A DNA stretch of 64,000 nucleotides. Origin: Algoriphagus marinus (lineage in GTDB: Bacteria; Bacteroidota; Bacteroidia; Cytophagales; Cyclobacteriaceae). The stretch covers positions 62,001 through 126,000 of the forward strand of contig NZ_MSPQ01000005.1 in assembly GCF_001936475.1 (NCBI RefSeq), written 5' to 3'. Shown here piece by piece: positions 1 through 8,477 of this stretch (the first letter of the stretch is position 1; the number at the start of each line of letters is the position of its first letter). The notes under the pieces are model-generated. The model saw only the letters and a list, made by a program, of their open reading frames with translations. It was not told where the DNA came from and made no database searches. The translations under genes were made by a program, and so were the position numbers.

Positions 1-821
1 ACAGCTTGAAAATCAGCTTTTCGAGCTTTTGCCAACATTTCCCGCTCATTCATTCCTGCCATTTCAAAAAGCTTATTCGCTGTAGGCAAAGTCACCCAGC
101 CTTCAAAACCCAATTTGTAATTGTCTTGTCCTCGGTCATCCAGGTAAAGTTGTGCTGCATTCCAGCGATTCTGAACCACATTAAACCCATATCCAGCCGG
201 AATGGTATTGTGCACAATCAGGACTCCCATTGCGCCATGACGAATAGCCTCCTCATATTTATAAGTCCAGCGACCGTAATAAGTCATGGTATTCCCTTTG
301 AAAAAGGCCTCGTCTTCTGTCCCAAAACCTGGATCATTGACTAGCACCATCACGATCTTACCAGTAACATCGATATTTTTGTAATCATCCCAACCATACT
401 CTGGAGCAACAATTCCAAAGCCTGCAAAGACGATTTCAGTATCTTCAAAACTCACCAAGGAATCGGTTCTCTGCGTCCAGATCACATAGTCTTTCAGACC
501 TTCAAACGTGACGGATTCATTTGCAGACTTGATCGTCATTTCCGAAGCAGCCGTACTATTGATCGAGACCATCGGTACATCCTGAAAGTAGGAATTGCCA
601 TTTCCAGGCTCTAAACCCATGGTTTTGAATTCTGACTCAAGGTAGTTGATCGTCTTTGTTTCCCCTTCGGAAAAAGGCATTCGGCCTTCAAACTCATCTG
701 ACGCTAAGGTGATGATATAAGGTTCAAGGTCGGAAACCTGAAAGAAATACGGCTCTTTTTTAGGCTCAGAGCAGGAAAAAATTGCTATTCCTAGGGCATA
801 AATTATTAAGTGCTTTTTCAT
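1..821 (-). CDS. M28-type zinc aminopeptidase, lipoprotein (cut by window edge)
   Basis: The reading frame opens at 821 (MKKHLIIY) and runs off the left edge, so only about 273 N-terminal residues are visible. The N-terminus is a lipoprotein signal with Cys at residue 17 (AIFSCSEP). The next part (ASDEFEGRMPFSEGE, then YLESEFKTMGLEPGNG) is typical of the start of Bacteroidota M28 peptidases, and a PA-type insert follows (DYKNIDVTGKIVMVLVNDPG). The zinc ligands lie beyond the window, so activity cannot be judged. Expected role: exported metallo-aminopeptidase for periplasmic or cell-surface peptide breakdown. The start codon sits about 15 nt after the end of a dispersed repeat, which may be its leader. 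Confidence in the family is high; substrate unknown. Confidence 0.8.
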   Translation of the reverse strand, partial: MKKHLIIYALGIAIFSCSEPKKEPYFFQVSDLEPYIITLASDEFEGRMPFSEGETKTINYLESEFKTMGLEPGNGNSYFQDVPMVSINSTAASEMTIKSANESVTFEGLKDYVIWTQRTDSLVSFEDTEIVFAGFGIVAPEYGWDDYKNIDVTGKIVMVLVNDPGFGTEDEAFFKGNTMTYYGRWTYKYEEAIRHGAMGVLIVHNTIPAGYGFNVVQNRWNAAQLYLDDRGQDNYKLGFEGWVTLPTANKLFEMAGMNEREMLAKARKADFQA

Positions 822-828
822 ATGATCA

Positions 829-1040
829 TAATTTGTTTTTTAAAGGCCATATGGAATCTCGCAGATTATAATCATCCCGGTGTGTGACTTTTTAGTCATG
901 CTCGATTTCATGTGTTTATCATTTTTCTATTTGGCCACATAGCCTGCCCCGAACTTGTTTCGGGGGAATCTCGCATTTCGATCCAGATAGCCATCGGGAC
1001 ATCCTACTGTGTGACGTTATCGTCATGCTCGATTTCATAT
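829..1040 (-). repeat. Dispersed intergenic repeat, two to three degenerate units
   Basis: The 822-1168 gap holds no gene. Read on the minus strand it contains two units with the core ATGAAATCGAGCATGAC, then a short spacer and GTCACAC, then GGATG, GCGAGATTCC and an end like CATATGGCCTTTAAAAAA. Unit one is about 829-913 and unit two about 923-1038; unit two also holds a CCCCGAA/TTCGGGG hairpin. A third partial end motif follows near 1050-1070. A related copy in the opposite orientation lies at 44877-44998. In both places the end of the repeat is just ahead of a start codon. Confidence 0.7.
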
Positions 1041-1168
1041 AATTATTATTTGATTTTATAGGTCATACCTGCTTGCCGAGAGGCAGGTGAAATTTTTAAG
1101 AATACAACTGATATAATCTTGGATAAAAGTAATTTGTACAATAGTGAGAATCTTAATATATAATATTC

Positions 1169-2284
1169 TCAATTCACAGTGCTATTTGCCTCCCATACTT
1201 TTTGTTCGCTGAGTTTATTTATTTGAGAAATATTTAAAGGTTTACTCTTAGGAATACGAAGAACAGAATCACATACGCCCGAAGAATTTGCGGAAGGCAA
1301 AGCTTCATTCAACCAAAGTTTCAACTGCATTCCCAATCCATCAAATCCTAAATGATACCTAGCAGAAGTTGCACCTGTAAACCTCCCATTGTACTCATAG
1401 ATAAAATATTCTCCAGTTAATTTTTTCTGAAATTGAATATTAATAGGCCCCACCCAGCCTGCTAAAATTATTTTTTTAACCCAATCTCTAGCTAGCTTGT
1501 TCGCTGTTTCATCTTTACAAATGCTCACTGTGGCACTTACACCCTGCTTCATAAGATGCTCAGTTACTAAAAGTCCTCCAAGCTCTCCGTTTGGACCAAC
1601 CATCGCTTGACAAGAGATCTTTAATTCCTCAAATGAATGAAAGAGGGGTATGCCGGAGGTCTTAATTTGATTACGATATTCCTCGATTTTTTTAGAATCA
1701 CCTAAATACTCTTGAAAAATATAATCTTTTCTACCCCTTAAAGCCTCTAATTGCTCATTGGTGCAAAGGAGAATCACTCCTTTTGAGGCAAACCCTTTCT
1801 TAGGTTTAGCAATGATGGGAAATGCTACCCCTGATAGAAATTGGTTTAGGATTTCTTGTGAAGAATCTGCGCAAATAGTCTTTGCAAAAGGAAGATCATG
1901 TTTTATAGAGAACTCAAAACTCTTCCATTTATCAAGAAAAGCAGACGCTATTTCAAAAGATCCTGTCAGGATTGGGGATTCAACAAGTAAATTTTCAGAT
2001 TTGATTTTTGATAAAAACTCAACGTCTTCATCTCTACAAGGAATGATTAAATTTGGTTTTTCAATTTGTACTTTCTCCAAAAAGAATTTCCGAAAATCCT
2101 CCGCATCCTCCACTAAAGAAGGTGAAATAAGCACCTTATCATATTCAAAAAGAGAGGGCACATTTGGGATAGAATTGAATGTAATCAACTCCAAATCCTC
2201 CCTTCTTTCCGATAATACATCTAGTAGATTTCGACCCACCAAACTTCCTCCAGACAGAAACAAGAGTTTGATTTTATTCTTCAT
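1169..2284 (-). CDS. ATP-grasp domain ligase (CarB-like)
   Basis: A 371-residue cytosolic protein without a signal peptide. The N-terminus (LLFLSGGSLVGRNLLDVL) looks like the pre-ATP-grasp Rossmann-like domain. ATP-grasp features follow: PIIAKPKKGFASKGVILL near residues 155-172 (phosphate-binding loop), YIFQEYLG near 190, and FIYEYNGRFTG near 310, matching the E-x-N-x-R magnesium site. This family joins a carboxylate to an amine or thiol via an acyl-phosphate; the substrate cannot be read. It starts 37 nt after the amidohydrolase-fold gene on the same strand and probably shares its transcript, together with the glycosyltransferase further upstream. The AT-rich composition of the trio differs from its neighbours and suggests acquired DNA. 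Confidence 0.8.
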   Translation of the reverse strand: MKNKIKLLFLSGGSLVGRNLLDVLSERREDLELITFNSIPNVPSLFEYDKVLISPSLVEDAEDFRKFFLEKVQIEKPNLIIPCRDEDVEFLSKIKSENLLVESPILTGSFEIASAFLDKWKSFEFSIKHDLPFAKTICADSSQEILNQFLSGVAFPIIAKPKKGFASKGVILLCTNEQLEALRGRKDYIFQEYLGDSKKIEEYRNQIKTSGIPLFHSFEELKISCQAMVGPNGELGGLLVTEHLMKQGVSATVSICKDETANKLARDWVKKIILAGWVGPINIQFQKKLTGEYFIYEYNGRFTGATSARYHLGFDGLGMQLKLWLNEALPSANSSGVCDSVLRIPKSKPLNISQINKLSEQKVWEANSTVN

Positions 2285-2321
2285 TTTAATTCAAAGGAAT
2301 TTTCGATAGATATGATTTATT

Positions 2322-3212
2322 TTATTCTGGAAGATAATAAGCTTTAAAAATCGGGTCTTCTTTCAGATTCAAAGCATCTAATGCATTTTTGTAAAGTAGT
2401 TTTGGCAAGAACTCTTCTTTAAAAGGAAGACTCATAAAATTAGCTACAAAAGCCTTAATAGGAGTCAGAGGATAGGCAGTCCCGAATAAAAATTTGCTGG
2501 AGAATCCTTCAAAATTTTTATTAATGGCTCTAAGCCAATCCTCGTGACCAAGATGCCAAAGATATCCCTCAGGGCTTAACCAAATTGTATCTCTCCGCAT
2601 GGCAGTAACTATCGCTTCCCTTACATAAGGATAGCATCCATGAGCACATATTATTCTTAGATAAGGAAATTTTTCAGCAATCTTTTCAATATGATGTGGA
2701 TTAGCGTAATCTAAATATTGTCCACCTTTAAGCCCGGAGGTCTGAATAATAACCGTACAATCTAATTCTTGCAAGAGTCTATAGACCTCATCCAATCTAT
2801 TATCTGAGGGCAAACAACCCGGCGCTCTTCCAGGCTCAATCTGAAAGACTTTTATACCTAATTCATAATAACAGCGACTGATTTCCGAGAGGCAATCATG
2901 AAATGTATTACTCACATCTAAACCTCCACAAGCTATAAACCTTCTCGAGTTTCGGTGTTGAATTGCTGATAGGTCGTCGTTTGATGTGGTTCGGTCTGCA
3001 AAGTTATATTTCCCCAATTTTGCTCCTGGATTAAACCCGGATGCTGAGACTGCTGTAGTAACTCCAGCATCTTCAATTTCTTTGAAAAAGGACTCTTCAG
3101 TACCTTCTTTGAGTGATTCGATTAGGGGAAGTCTACCGCTTTTTTGAAGTTGGGTTCTATAATAATCTGCTGATTTACCCCCAGTAAATCTACAGCGCAC
3201 ATCAATAATCAT
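2322..3212 (-). CDS. Amidohydrolase-2 fold protein lacking usual metal ligands
   Basis: 296 residues, cytosolic, resembling the amidohydrolase_2 (PF04909) TIM barrel: strand-like IIDVRCRF at the N-terminus, VFQIEPGRAPG near 110, LRIICAHGCYPYV near 195 and FLFGTAYPLTP near 250. Standard members carry an HxH pair at the first strand and an Asp in the GSDxP motif. Here these are R-C-R and Ala, so the usual metal centre appears incomplete, although the H of AHG remains. It may be a non-hydrolytic decarboxylase- or lyase-like relative, or catalytically inactive. It sits between the glycosyltransferase (110 nt upstream) and the ATP-grasp gene (37 nt downstream), suggesting one small biosynthetic set. 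Confidence 0.75.
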   Translation of the reverse strand: MIIDVRCRFTGGKSADYYRTQLQKSGRLPLIESLKEGTEESFFKEIEDAGVTTAVSASGFNPGAKLGKYNFADRTTSNDDLSAIQHRNSRRFIACGGLDVSNTFHDCLSEISRCYYELGIKVFQIEPGRAPGCLPSDNRLDEVYRLLQELDCTVIIQTSGLKGGQYLDYANPHHIEKIAEKFPYLRIICAHGCYPYVREAIVTAMRRDTIWLSPEGYLWHLGHEDWLRAINKNFEGFSSKFLFGTAYPLTPIKAFVANFMSLPFKEEFLPKLLYKNALDALNLKEDPIFKAYYLPE

Positions 3213-3322
3213 ACTTTCAAGTTCAAAGGAATAATAAAAGAAAAACTTATCGAAGATATAAGAAAAACATAAACAAGGCTTTTCTAAAAAGAACGAAAAT
3301 TATAAAAACAATAAATCTGCGG

Positions 3323-4168
3323 TCACTTAATAAAATTCACATAATATCTTTTGGCCATGAATCCGAGTACCCTTAAGAAAAGTAAGGGATCCTTATGAAT
3401 ATAAATAAACAAATACCAATTAGTTATTAGTCTTTTCTTATGTGTCTCACGATTAGAAAGCTTCTTATACGAACCAAGTAAATTTTTCCTATAGAATGAG
3501 GTTACTTTGGGTGTATAAATTACATCACCTTGATTTTTATAAAAATTATAAATCAGATTATCCAAACCAGGAGACTTATAAGCAGCAGGATTTTTTAAAA
3601 AACTATCCATTTTATTCCTCATCATCCAGTTCGAAACATGACCCTGATAAAATTTTTTTTTAAGTTCCGATGTTTTTCTAAAAGTTATTTTATCAGGTAT
3701 ATCTGTTGTTATTGGAGGATTCTCTCCATCTAATATGGTATTTGTAATACAAATAGATGCATTAGGATATTGCTTCAGAAGATCTACTTGATGCTGAATC
3801 TTAGTGTTTTCAACCCAATAATCATCGCCATCACAGATGCATATAAACTCCCCTCGAGCACTACCATATAATCCCAAATGATTCAAACGACCAACTTTTC
3901 TTCCGTTTCGGATCATTTTATCCTCCGACTTTCTTAAAAATAACCGAATTCGATCTTGGTTTTCTTTTGCGTATTTTATGCAGATATCACGAGTGCGATC
4001 CGTGCTATCATCCTCTCCTATTAGAATCTCAAAAGGAAAACTAGTCTCCTGTGATAGGACACTCTCAATGCATTGTGCAATATATTTTTCATGCTGAAAT
4101 GCAGGTATACAGACAGACACCAAAGGATCAATCAAATTGACAGGCTTAGACTCTCCCAGATACTCCAT
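3323..4168 (-). CDS. Glycosyltransferase family 2
   Basis: 281-residue GT-A fold glycosyltransferase. The N-terminal PLVSVCIPAFQHEKYI, then EILIGEDDSTDRT (nucleotide-sugar binding) and FICICDGDDYWV (DXD-type metal site, about residue 110-120) are clear. No membrane segment or signal peptide is obvious; it would act at the inner face of the membrane, transferring a sugar to a glycan or lipid acceptor. The C-terminal part is Lys/Tyr-rich with FLRVLGFMAKRYYVNFIK. It is the first gene of a minus-strand set with the amidohydrolase-fold and ATP-grasp genes. No flippase, polymerase or nucleotide-sugar gene is nearby, so this is not a complete polysaccharide locus. Confidence 0.85.
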   Translation of the reverse strand: MEYLGESKPVNLIDPLVSVCIPAFQHEKYIAQCIESVLSQETSFPFEILIGEDDSTDRTRDICIKYAKENQDRIRLFLRKSEDKMIRNGRKVGRLNHLGLYGSARGEFICICDGDDYWVENTKIQHQVDLLKQYPNASICITNTILDGENPPITTDIPDKITFRKTSELKKKFYQGHVSNWMMRNKMDSFLKNPAAYKSPGLDNLIYNFYKNQGDVIYTPKVTSFYRKNLLGSYKKLSNRETHKKRLITNWYLFIYIHKDPLLFLRVLGFMAKRYYVNFIK

Positions 4169-4270
4169 AATTTGTAATTAGCTGAAACTCCCTAAAATTT
4201 TCCTCCCCAATCAAATCCTAAAAATCACCTCGAAAGATCAGAATATTTATTCATCTAGAGAAATTGGGCT

Positions 4271-4558
4271 TTATCTGGAATTACTTGCTTTTCCTCCACC
4301 TCCAAAAAGAATCCCCGCTCCCAATACAAACCCGAAGTCGTACCATCCTCCGGTATTATTCACGGCATACATGGCGATATCATCAAAAAAAACAGAGAGC
4401 ACAAAACTAATCGGAGCGATAATTCCGTGCCAGACGCCAAAGAAAAAGCCATAAGGCTCATCAGTGACACAGTCTTCAATATTGGTGACTTCAGCACAGG
4501 AAGAAAATAAAATCAAAATCACCAAGAAGGTGAACAGGGACTTCAATTGAGTGGTCAT
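4271..4558 (-). CDS. Small lipoprotein of unknown function
   Basis: About 95 residues if started at MTTQLKSLF (4558); a start nine codons upstream (4585) is possible but puts charged residues ahead of the signal. The signal ends in a lipobox (LILFSSC). The mature part carries two hydrophobic stretches (GIIAPISFVLSVFF and FGFVLGAGILFGGGG), so it may be a membrane-inserted rather than soluble lipoprotein. It ends SNSR. I do not recognise a named family. It is divergent from the Tat-exported DinB-like gene, with about 170 bp between the starts holding both promoters. Confidence 0.6.
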   Translation of the reverse strand: MTTQLKSLFTFLVILILFSSCAEVTNIEDCVTDEPYGFFFGVWHGIIAPISFVLSVFFDDIAMYAVNNTGGWYDFGFVLGAGILFGGGGKASNSR

Positions 4559-4732
4559 AGCAAATGGGTTTGATGAATACTTCAATTTAAGAAATTTTGA
4601 ATGTTTGTGTTACTCTAACCAGTAAATGCATTTCCAATTTGAACAGGTAAATAATCGTTAAACAGATTGAATAAGTGCCAGATTTTGCGCAACTTTTAAT
4701 CCGTAGTTTTTTATTCACTTAAACTTTTGCAG

Positions 4733-5389
4733 ATGAAAAATCAATTAAAACCTACCAACAGAAGAGCTTTTTTGAAGCAAGGGATCGCAGTTTCCGCTGG
4801 AATAGCAGGGATAAGTCAGATCGCAAAAGCTGCCAGCACAAATCCGGATTTCGCAAGCGAAGACTTAATGTTCATCGGTCCGAGAAAGGGATATTCCCCT
4901 CAGATTGGTGCGCTGGTATCCATGATGGCCTATATGAGACAAACAATTATTGATACTGTGAAAAATCTTAGCGTTGAAGACTTGGATTACCTTTTTGATG
5001 AAAATGCCAACTCTATCGGTGCAATGATCATGCATCTGGGTGCCACTGATAAGTTTTATCAAATCAACACCTTCGAAGGACGGGAAGAATTTACTGCCGA
5101 AGAAGATGAAATCTGGGGAGCGGCCATGCGATTGGGTGCGGAAGGACGAGAGAAAATCAAAGGAAATACCGCAGCATACTACCTGAAAATGATTGGGGAA
5201 GTCCGGGCTGAGACACTCGAAAAACTAAAGGAAAAAGACGATAAGTGGTTGATGGAAGTTGATAAAGGCTGGTCCAGTCCCGGGAATGAAGTAAATACCT
5301 ATTGGAAATGGTTTCACGTGATGGAGCACGAATCCAACCATGGCGGTCAAATGCGAATCATCCGGGATCGAGCACCTTCCAAATTTTAA
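4733..5389 (+). CDS. Tat-exported DinB-like protein
   Basis: 218 residues from the ATG at 4733 (a TTG two codons earlier is not needed). The N-terminus carries a twin-arginine signal (NRRAFLKQGIAVSAGIAG). The rest resembles the DinB/YfiT four-helix bundle: MIMHLGATDKFYQ in the middle and MEHESNHGGQMRIIRD at the end supply the spaced histidines that normally bind a divalent metal. DinB-like proteins are usually cytosolic thiol-S-transferase-type or metal-binding proteins, so an exported version is less common. It ends six nucleotides before the exported Gfo/Idh/MocA gene and is probably co-transcribed with it and with the aspartic protease after that. Confidence 0.8.
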   Translation: MKNQLKPTNRRAFLKQGIAVSAGIAGISQIAKAASTNPDFASEDLMFIGPRKGYSPQIGALVSMMAYMRQTIIDTVKNLSVEDLDYLFDENANSIGAMIMHLGATDKFYQINTFEGREEFTAEEDEIWGAAMRLGAEGREKIKGNTAAYYLKMIGEVRAETLEKLKEKDDKWLMEVDKGWSSPGNEVNTYWKWFHVMEHESNHGGQMRIIRDRAPSKF

Positions 5390-5395
5390 TTAGAC

Positions 5396-6496
5396 ATGAA
5401 TTTTAAATTTATCCTTAGCCTAGTTTTTTTACTGGCTTTTTCAAAATACAGCTTTGCCCAAAAACCGCTCAAAGTTGGCGTGGCGGGGCTCACACATGGA
5501 CATGTGGGTTGGATATTAGATGCCAATAAACGCAGCGATCTGGAGATCGTGGGGATTGCCGAACCCAATCGTGAACTTGCAGAAAGACTCTGCAAAAATT
5601 ATGGAATCCCAATGGACTTGGTTTTTGATTCATTGGAAGAAATGCTAGAGGCCACCAAACCTGAGGCTGTCACGGCATTCGGGAATATTTTCGATCATCT
5701 TGCCGTCGTGGAAGCTTGTGCCCCAAAAGGGATTCATGTGATGGCAGAAAAGCCTCTCGCAGTATCGATGGAGCATGCCTCGAAAATGGAAGCACTTGCA
5801 ATAAAACACAACATTCACCTGCTCACCAATTATGAAACGACTTGGTATCCTTCCGTGGAGCGAGCAGGGGAATTGTTAGAATCGGGTCAAGTTGGTGAAA
5901 TGCGAAAACTGATCGTCCGAGATGGACATCGGGGCCCAAAGAAAATTGGAGTGAGTGCTGAATTCTTGGAATGGCTCACCGACCCTGTCCTGAATGGTGC
6001 CGGAGCAATTATCGATTTTGGATGCTATGGTGCAAATATTGCAACCTGGCTCAACTCAGGTCAAAGACCAACTTCAGTGACTGCCGTTGCCCAGCAATTT
6101 CAACCTGAAAACAATCCGAAAGTAGAAGATGATGCCACGATTATCTTAACGTATAAGAATTCTCAAGCCATCCTTGAACCCTCTTGGAATTGGCCGATTG
6201 GCCGAAAAGACATGGAAATCTATGGCCTGACGGGAGCGATCTATGCCGATAATGGGAAAGATCTCCGGGTCCGAATAGCAGAAGGCTACGATGGCTTTGA
6301 CGAAGAAAAAATCAGAATAGAAAAAAGGGATGCACCTTTCGATGATCCCTTTTCATTCTTAATTGCTGTGATTCGAGGTGATATCCAGATGAAACCTTAT
6401 GATTTGAGCTCTTTGGAAAACAATCTGATTGTAGTTGAAATCCTTGAAGCGGCTATTAAAAGTGCTAAGGAAGGGAAAACAATTTATCTGAAATGA
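5396..6496 (+). CDS. Exported Gfo/Idh/MocA family oxidoreductase
   Basis: 366 residues with a Sec-type signal (FILSLVFLLAFSKYSFAQ). The N-terminal Rossmann fold has KVGVAGLTHGHVGW in place of the usual GxGxxG, and MAEKPLAVS supplies the catalytic EKP motif near residue 120. The C-terminal dimerisation/substrate domain follows (GAGAIIDFGCYGANIA). The family carries out NAD(P)-linked oxidation or reduction of sugars and cyclitols, sometimes redox-neutral glycoside cleavage with tightly bound cofactor, which fits a periplasmic location. It is six nt after the DinB-like gene and overlaps the aspartic protease start by four bases (ATGA), indicating translational coupling. Confidence 0.88.
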   Translation: MNFKFILSLVFLLAFSKYSFAQKPLKVGVAGLTHGHVGWILDANKRSDLEIVGIAEPNRELAERLCKNYGIPMDLVFDSLEEMLEATKPEAVTAFGNIFDHLAVVEACAPKGIHVMAEKPLAVSMEHASKMEALAIKHNIHLLTNYETTWYPSVERAGELLESGQVGEMRKLIVRDGHRGPKKIGVSAEFLEWLTDPVLNGAGAIIDFGCYGANIATWLNSGQRPTSVTAVAQQFQPENNPKVEDDATIILTYKNSQAILEPSWNWPIGRKDMEIYGLTGAIYADNGKDLRVRIAEGYDGFDEEKIRIEKRDAPFDDPFSFLIAVIRGDIQMKPYDLSSLENNLIVVEILEAAIKSAKEGKTIYLK

Positions 6497-7671
6497 ATAA
6501 AATCGGTCTCTCAGTATTTATAAAACGCTTGATATTTTTCGGGCTCTCGTTATCGCTAAGCTGGAGCAGCTTTGGACAAGAAAGTGATTCCGTTTACAGC
6601 TTCCCCTTTCACCTAGAGTCTAGACTACTTGTCTTCAGCGGAGAGATGAATGGCCAAGCGACTAATTTTGCCTTCGACACAGGAGCTGCTTTGGGGCTTG
6701 CAGGGAAAAATTTCAGCAATACAAAAAGAGTCAAAATAAAAGGAAAGCGGATGACTATTCGGGACTCGAATAGTGAAACAAAAAAGGTACGTACAGCCTA
6801 TACCGATGAAATTAAAATTGGTGAGTTTAAAATCTCAAATGTAAAAAGCCTGATTTATGACATGTCTTATTTGAGTTGCCAGGATTTTTACCTTTTGGGT
6901 TCAAATGTTATCAAATTGCTCAATTGGGAAATTGATTTCGAAAAAATGATTGTTCGGGTATCTCAAAAACCTTTTCCCATAAAAGACAGCTATTTGGCTT
7001 TACCTGTGTCTTATAAAAATACGCGGCCTTACACCGAACTTTCTTTTCAAGGAATAAACCTGTCAAACATTCTAATTGATTTTGGGTATACCAAAGTTTT
7101 AGATCTTGACTCATCTTCTGAATTGATCAGAAAATATATCCAGAACAAAGATAATCAAGGCTTTACTCATGCTTCTCTCAACCATAGTACCGGAGCTATA
7201 AGCCAAAAAACTGAGGAAACAATTAATATTCTCTTGGACACCCTAGCCCTCGGTAATGGGGCGGTTTACGGGATACCTACTGAGTTTATGGAAACCAATC
7301 ACAGTAAACTAGGTTTGGCCTTTTTTAGCACCTTAAGTAAAAAAACGATCATAAATAACTCAGAATCTACCTACTATCTTGATCTTAAAAATGAAAGTCC
7401 AAAATTTCTCGACACCAAGTTTTTCAACCTTAGATATAGTGAAGGAAAAGTACTGGTGAGCGGAAAATCCCTAGAGCAGATTTCTTCCCATCAGGAAATA
7501 GAAATCGGAGAAGAGGTAATCTCCGTAAATGGTATTCCCATGAGCGATTTTAGTGATGAATGTGCTTTTGTCAATTGGTATTATCGCTTCTCGGAAGATA
7601 AAATATCCATCATTACAAAAAGTGGGAAGAATCTTAGTTTTGAACCAATTTCGTTGCTTAATAGCTTTTAG
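6493..7671 (+). CDS. Exported retropepsin-like aspartic protease with C-terminal PDZ
   Basis: 392 residues; signal segment LIFFGLSLSLSWSSFGQ. The first lobe has the catalytic triad in NFAFDTGAALGLAG (near residue 62). A second lobe has NILIDFGYTK near 195, a DFG in the position of a second DTG. The last 90 residues look like a PDZ domain (GEEVISVNGIPMSDFS). Two lobes plus PDZ is a common Bacteroidota layout for periplasmic aspartyl proteases of unknown substrate. The start overlaps the preceding oxidoreductase stop by four bases. Whether the DFG lobe contributes to catalysis is not known; the enzyme could work from the first lobe as a dimer. Confidence 0.75.
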   Translation: MNKIGLSVFIKRLIFFGLSLSLSWSSFGQESDSVYSFPFHLESRLLVFSGEMNGQATNFAFDTGAALGLAGKNFSNTKRVKIKGKRMTIRDSNSETKKVRTAYTDEIKIGEFKISNVKSLIYDMSYLSCQDFYLLGSNVIKLLNWEIDFEKMIVRVSQKPFPIKDSYLALPVSYKNTRPYTELSFQGINLSNILIDFGYTKVLDLDSSSELIRKYIQNKDNQGFTHASLNHSTGAISQKTEETINILLDTLALGNGAVYGIPTEFMETNHSKLGLAFFSTLSKKTIINNSESTYYLDLKNESPKFLDTKFFNLRYSEGKVLVSGKSLEQISSHQEIEIGEEVISVNGIPMSDFSDECAFVNWYYRFSEDKISIITKSGKNLSFEPISLLNSF

Positions 7672-7732
7672 TATCCTTTTTCAATTTATGGATTCCTTTT
7701 TTTAGAGTTAATGGATTAATCAATCAACTAAT

Positions 7733-7783
7733 TTAAATCACAACCCTTTTTCCTGTCTTCGCTGATTCCAAAGTAAGACCATG
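7733..7783 (-). pseudogene. Relic C-terminus of a Gfo/Idh/MocA oxidoreductase
   Basis: Translating the minus strand from 7783 to the stop at 7733-7735 gives HGLTLESAKTGKRVVI followed by TAA. The intact oxidoreductase at 9064-10164 ends AILESAKTGNRVMI, so about 12 of the last 14 residues match, and the DNA agrees with mostly third-position changes. Nothing of the rest of the gene precedes it; the small gene pair at 7789-8285 starts immediately next to it. This is best explained as the tail of a lost paralogue. Confidence 0.7.
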
Positions 7784-7788
7784 ATGAG

Positions 7789-8121
7789 CTATTTCTCTAT
7801 CGCTTCAAAATCTACTATCTCCCACAAATCTGATTGATTCCTTTCCAAATCTACGTAAACCACAAATTTTCTCTTTTGGGAATATACTCTAAAGTTAAAA
7901 TGGGCTACTTCAGAATTTAAATCTCCACCTATAAAGTAACTCACTTCAAATTGCTTATTAATGACAGGTATTATGGTTTGATTTTTTTCTATAAGTTCTA
8001 TGACAGAAGCAAAGGCATCAGAATTTTTGAAATCATTACTGATACTATTTACGAAATATACAGTAACGAGTAAGACTATAAGGAAAAATGCTCCAATTAT
8101 TGAAGAAATGAGTTTTTTCAT
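7789..8121 (-). CDS. Small membrane-anchored protein, possibly Coa1/Tim21-like
   Basis: 110 residues with one N-terminal membrane anchor (IIGAFFLIVLLVTVYFV). The soluble part (AFASVIELIEKNQTIIPVI, then a beta-rich stretch ending NQSDLWEIVDFEAIEK) is reminiscent of the Coa1/Tim21 fold, where a short anchored domain ends in a strand with a Trp; this is a weak resemblance only. The ATG overlaps the stop of the upstream 55-residue gene (8118-8285) by four bases, so the two are a translationally coupled pair. It ends just before the relic oxidoreductase tail. Confidence 0.6.
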   Translation of the reverse strand: MKKLISSIIGAFFLIVLLVTVYFVNSISNDFKNSDAFASVIELIEKNQTIIPVINKQFEVSYFIGGDLNSEVAHFNFRVYSQKRKFVVYVDLERNQSDLWEIVDFEAIEK

Positions 8122-8285
8122 TTTCTTAACTTGACAATCAACAGTAAACTTATAATTAGAAGGATTAAAACTCCCAAGATCAAACTAAAATTAAATATGG
8201 ATGGCCATTTATTAATTTGAAATAAGATCTTCAACCCTAAAACCAAAAAGATTGAGAACACAAGTATTTTGACAACCATTTTCAT
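8118..8285 (-). CDS. 55-residue two-helix membrane protein (GldL-like motif)
   Basis: A short frame beginning MKMVVKILVF and ending LLLIVKLRK. It is almost all hydrophobic: helix one (ILVFSIFLVLGLKILFQI), a short turn (NKWPS), helix two (FNFSLILGVLILLIISLLLI). The pattern of a first helix, Lys-Trp-Pro turn and second helix resembles the membrane part of the gliding/type IX secretion motor protein GldL, but the cytoplasmic tail is absent. Its TGA overlaps the ATG of the next gene (ATGA), which strongly supports that it is translated. Function unknown. Confidence 0.6.
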   Translation of the reverse strand: MKMVVKILVFSIFLVLGLKILFQINKWPSIFNFSLILGVLILLIISLLLIVKLRK

Positions 8286-8477
8286 ATGAGCTTAGAATTT
8301 TTACTTGTACTACCACGAATTTAATGAAGTCGGCGTAGAGATTTTTGGTTAAATAAGCTGAAAAATATTCTTTGGAACATTTTAAGAATGCACTACATCA
8401 AATTCTTGCTTTGAAGTATCCTAGGACCACTCTGTTGAGAAAATAATAGATATAGAAAACCTTTATATTCTTCCTAA

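Noticed and set aside
6..344. 112-codon plus-strand frame at the left edge
   Set aside because: It is antisense to the M28 peptidase, which has a lipoprotein signal and clear family motifs.
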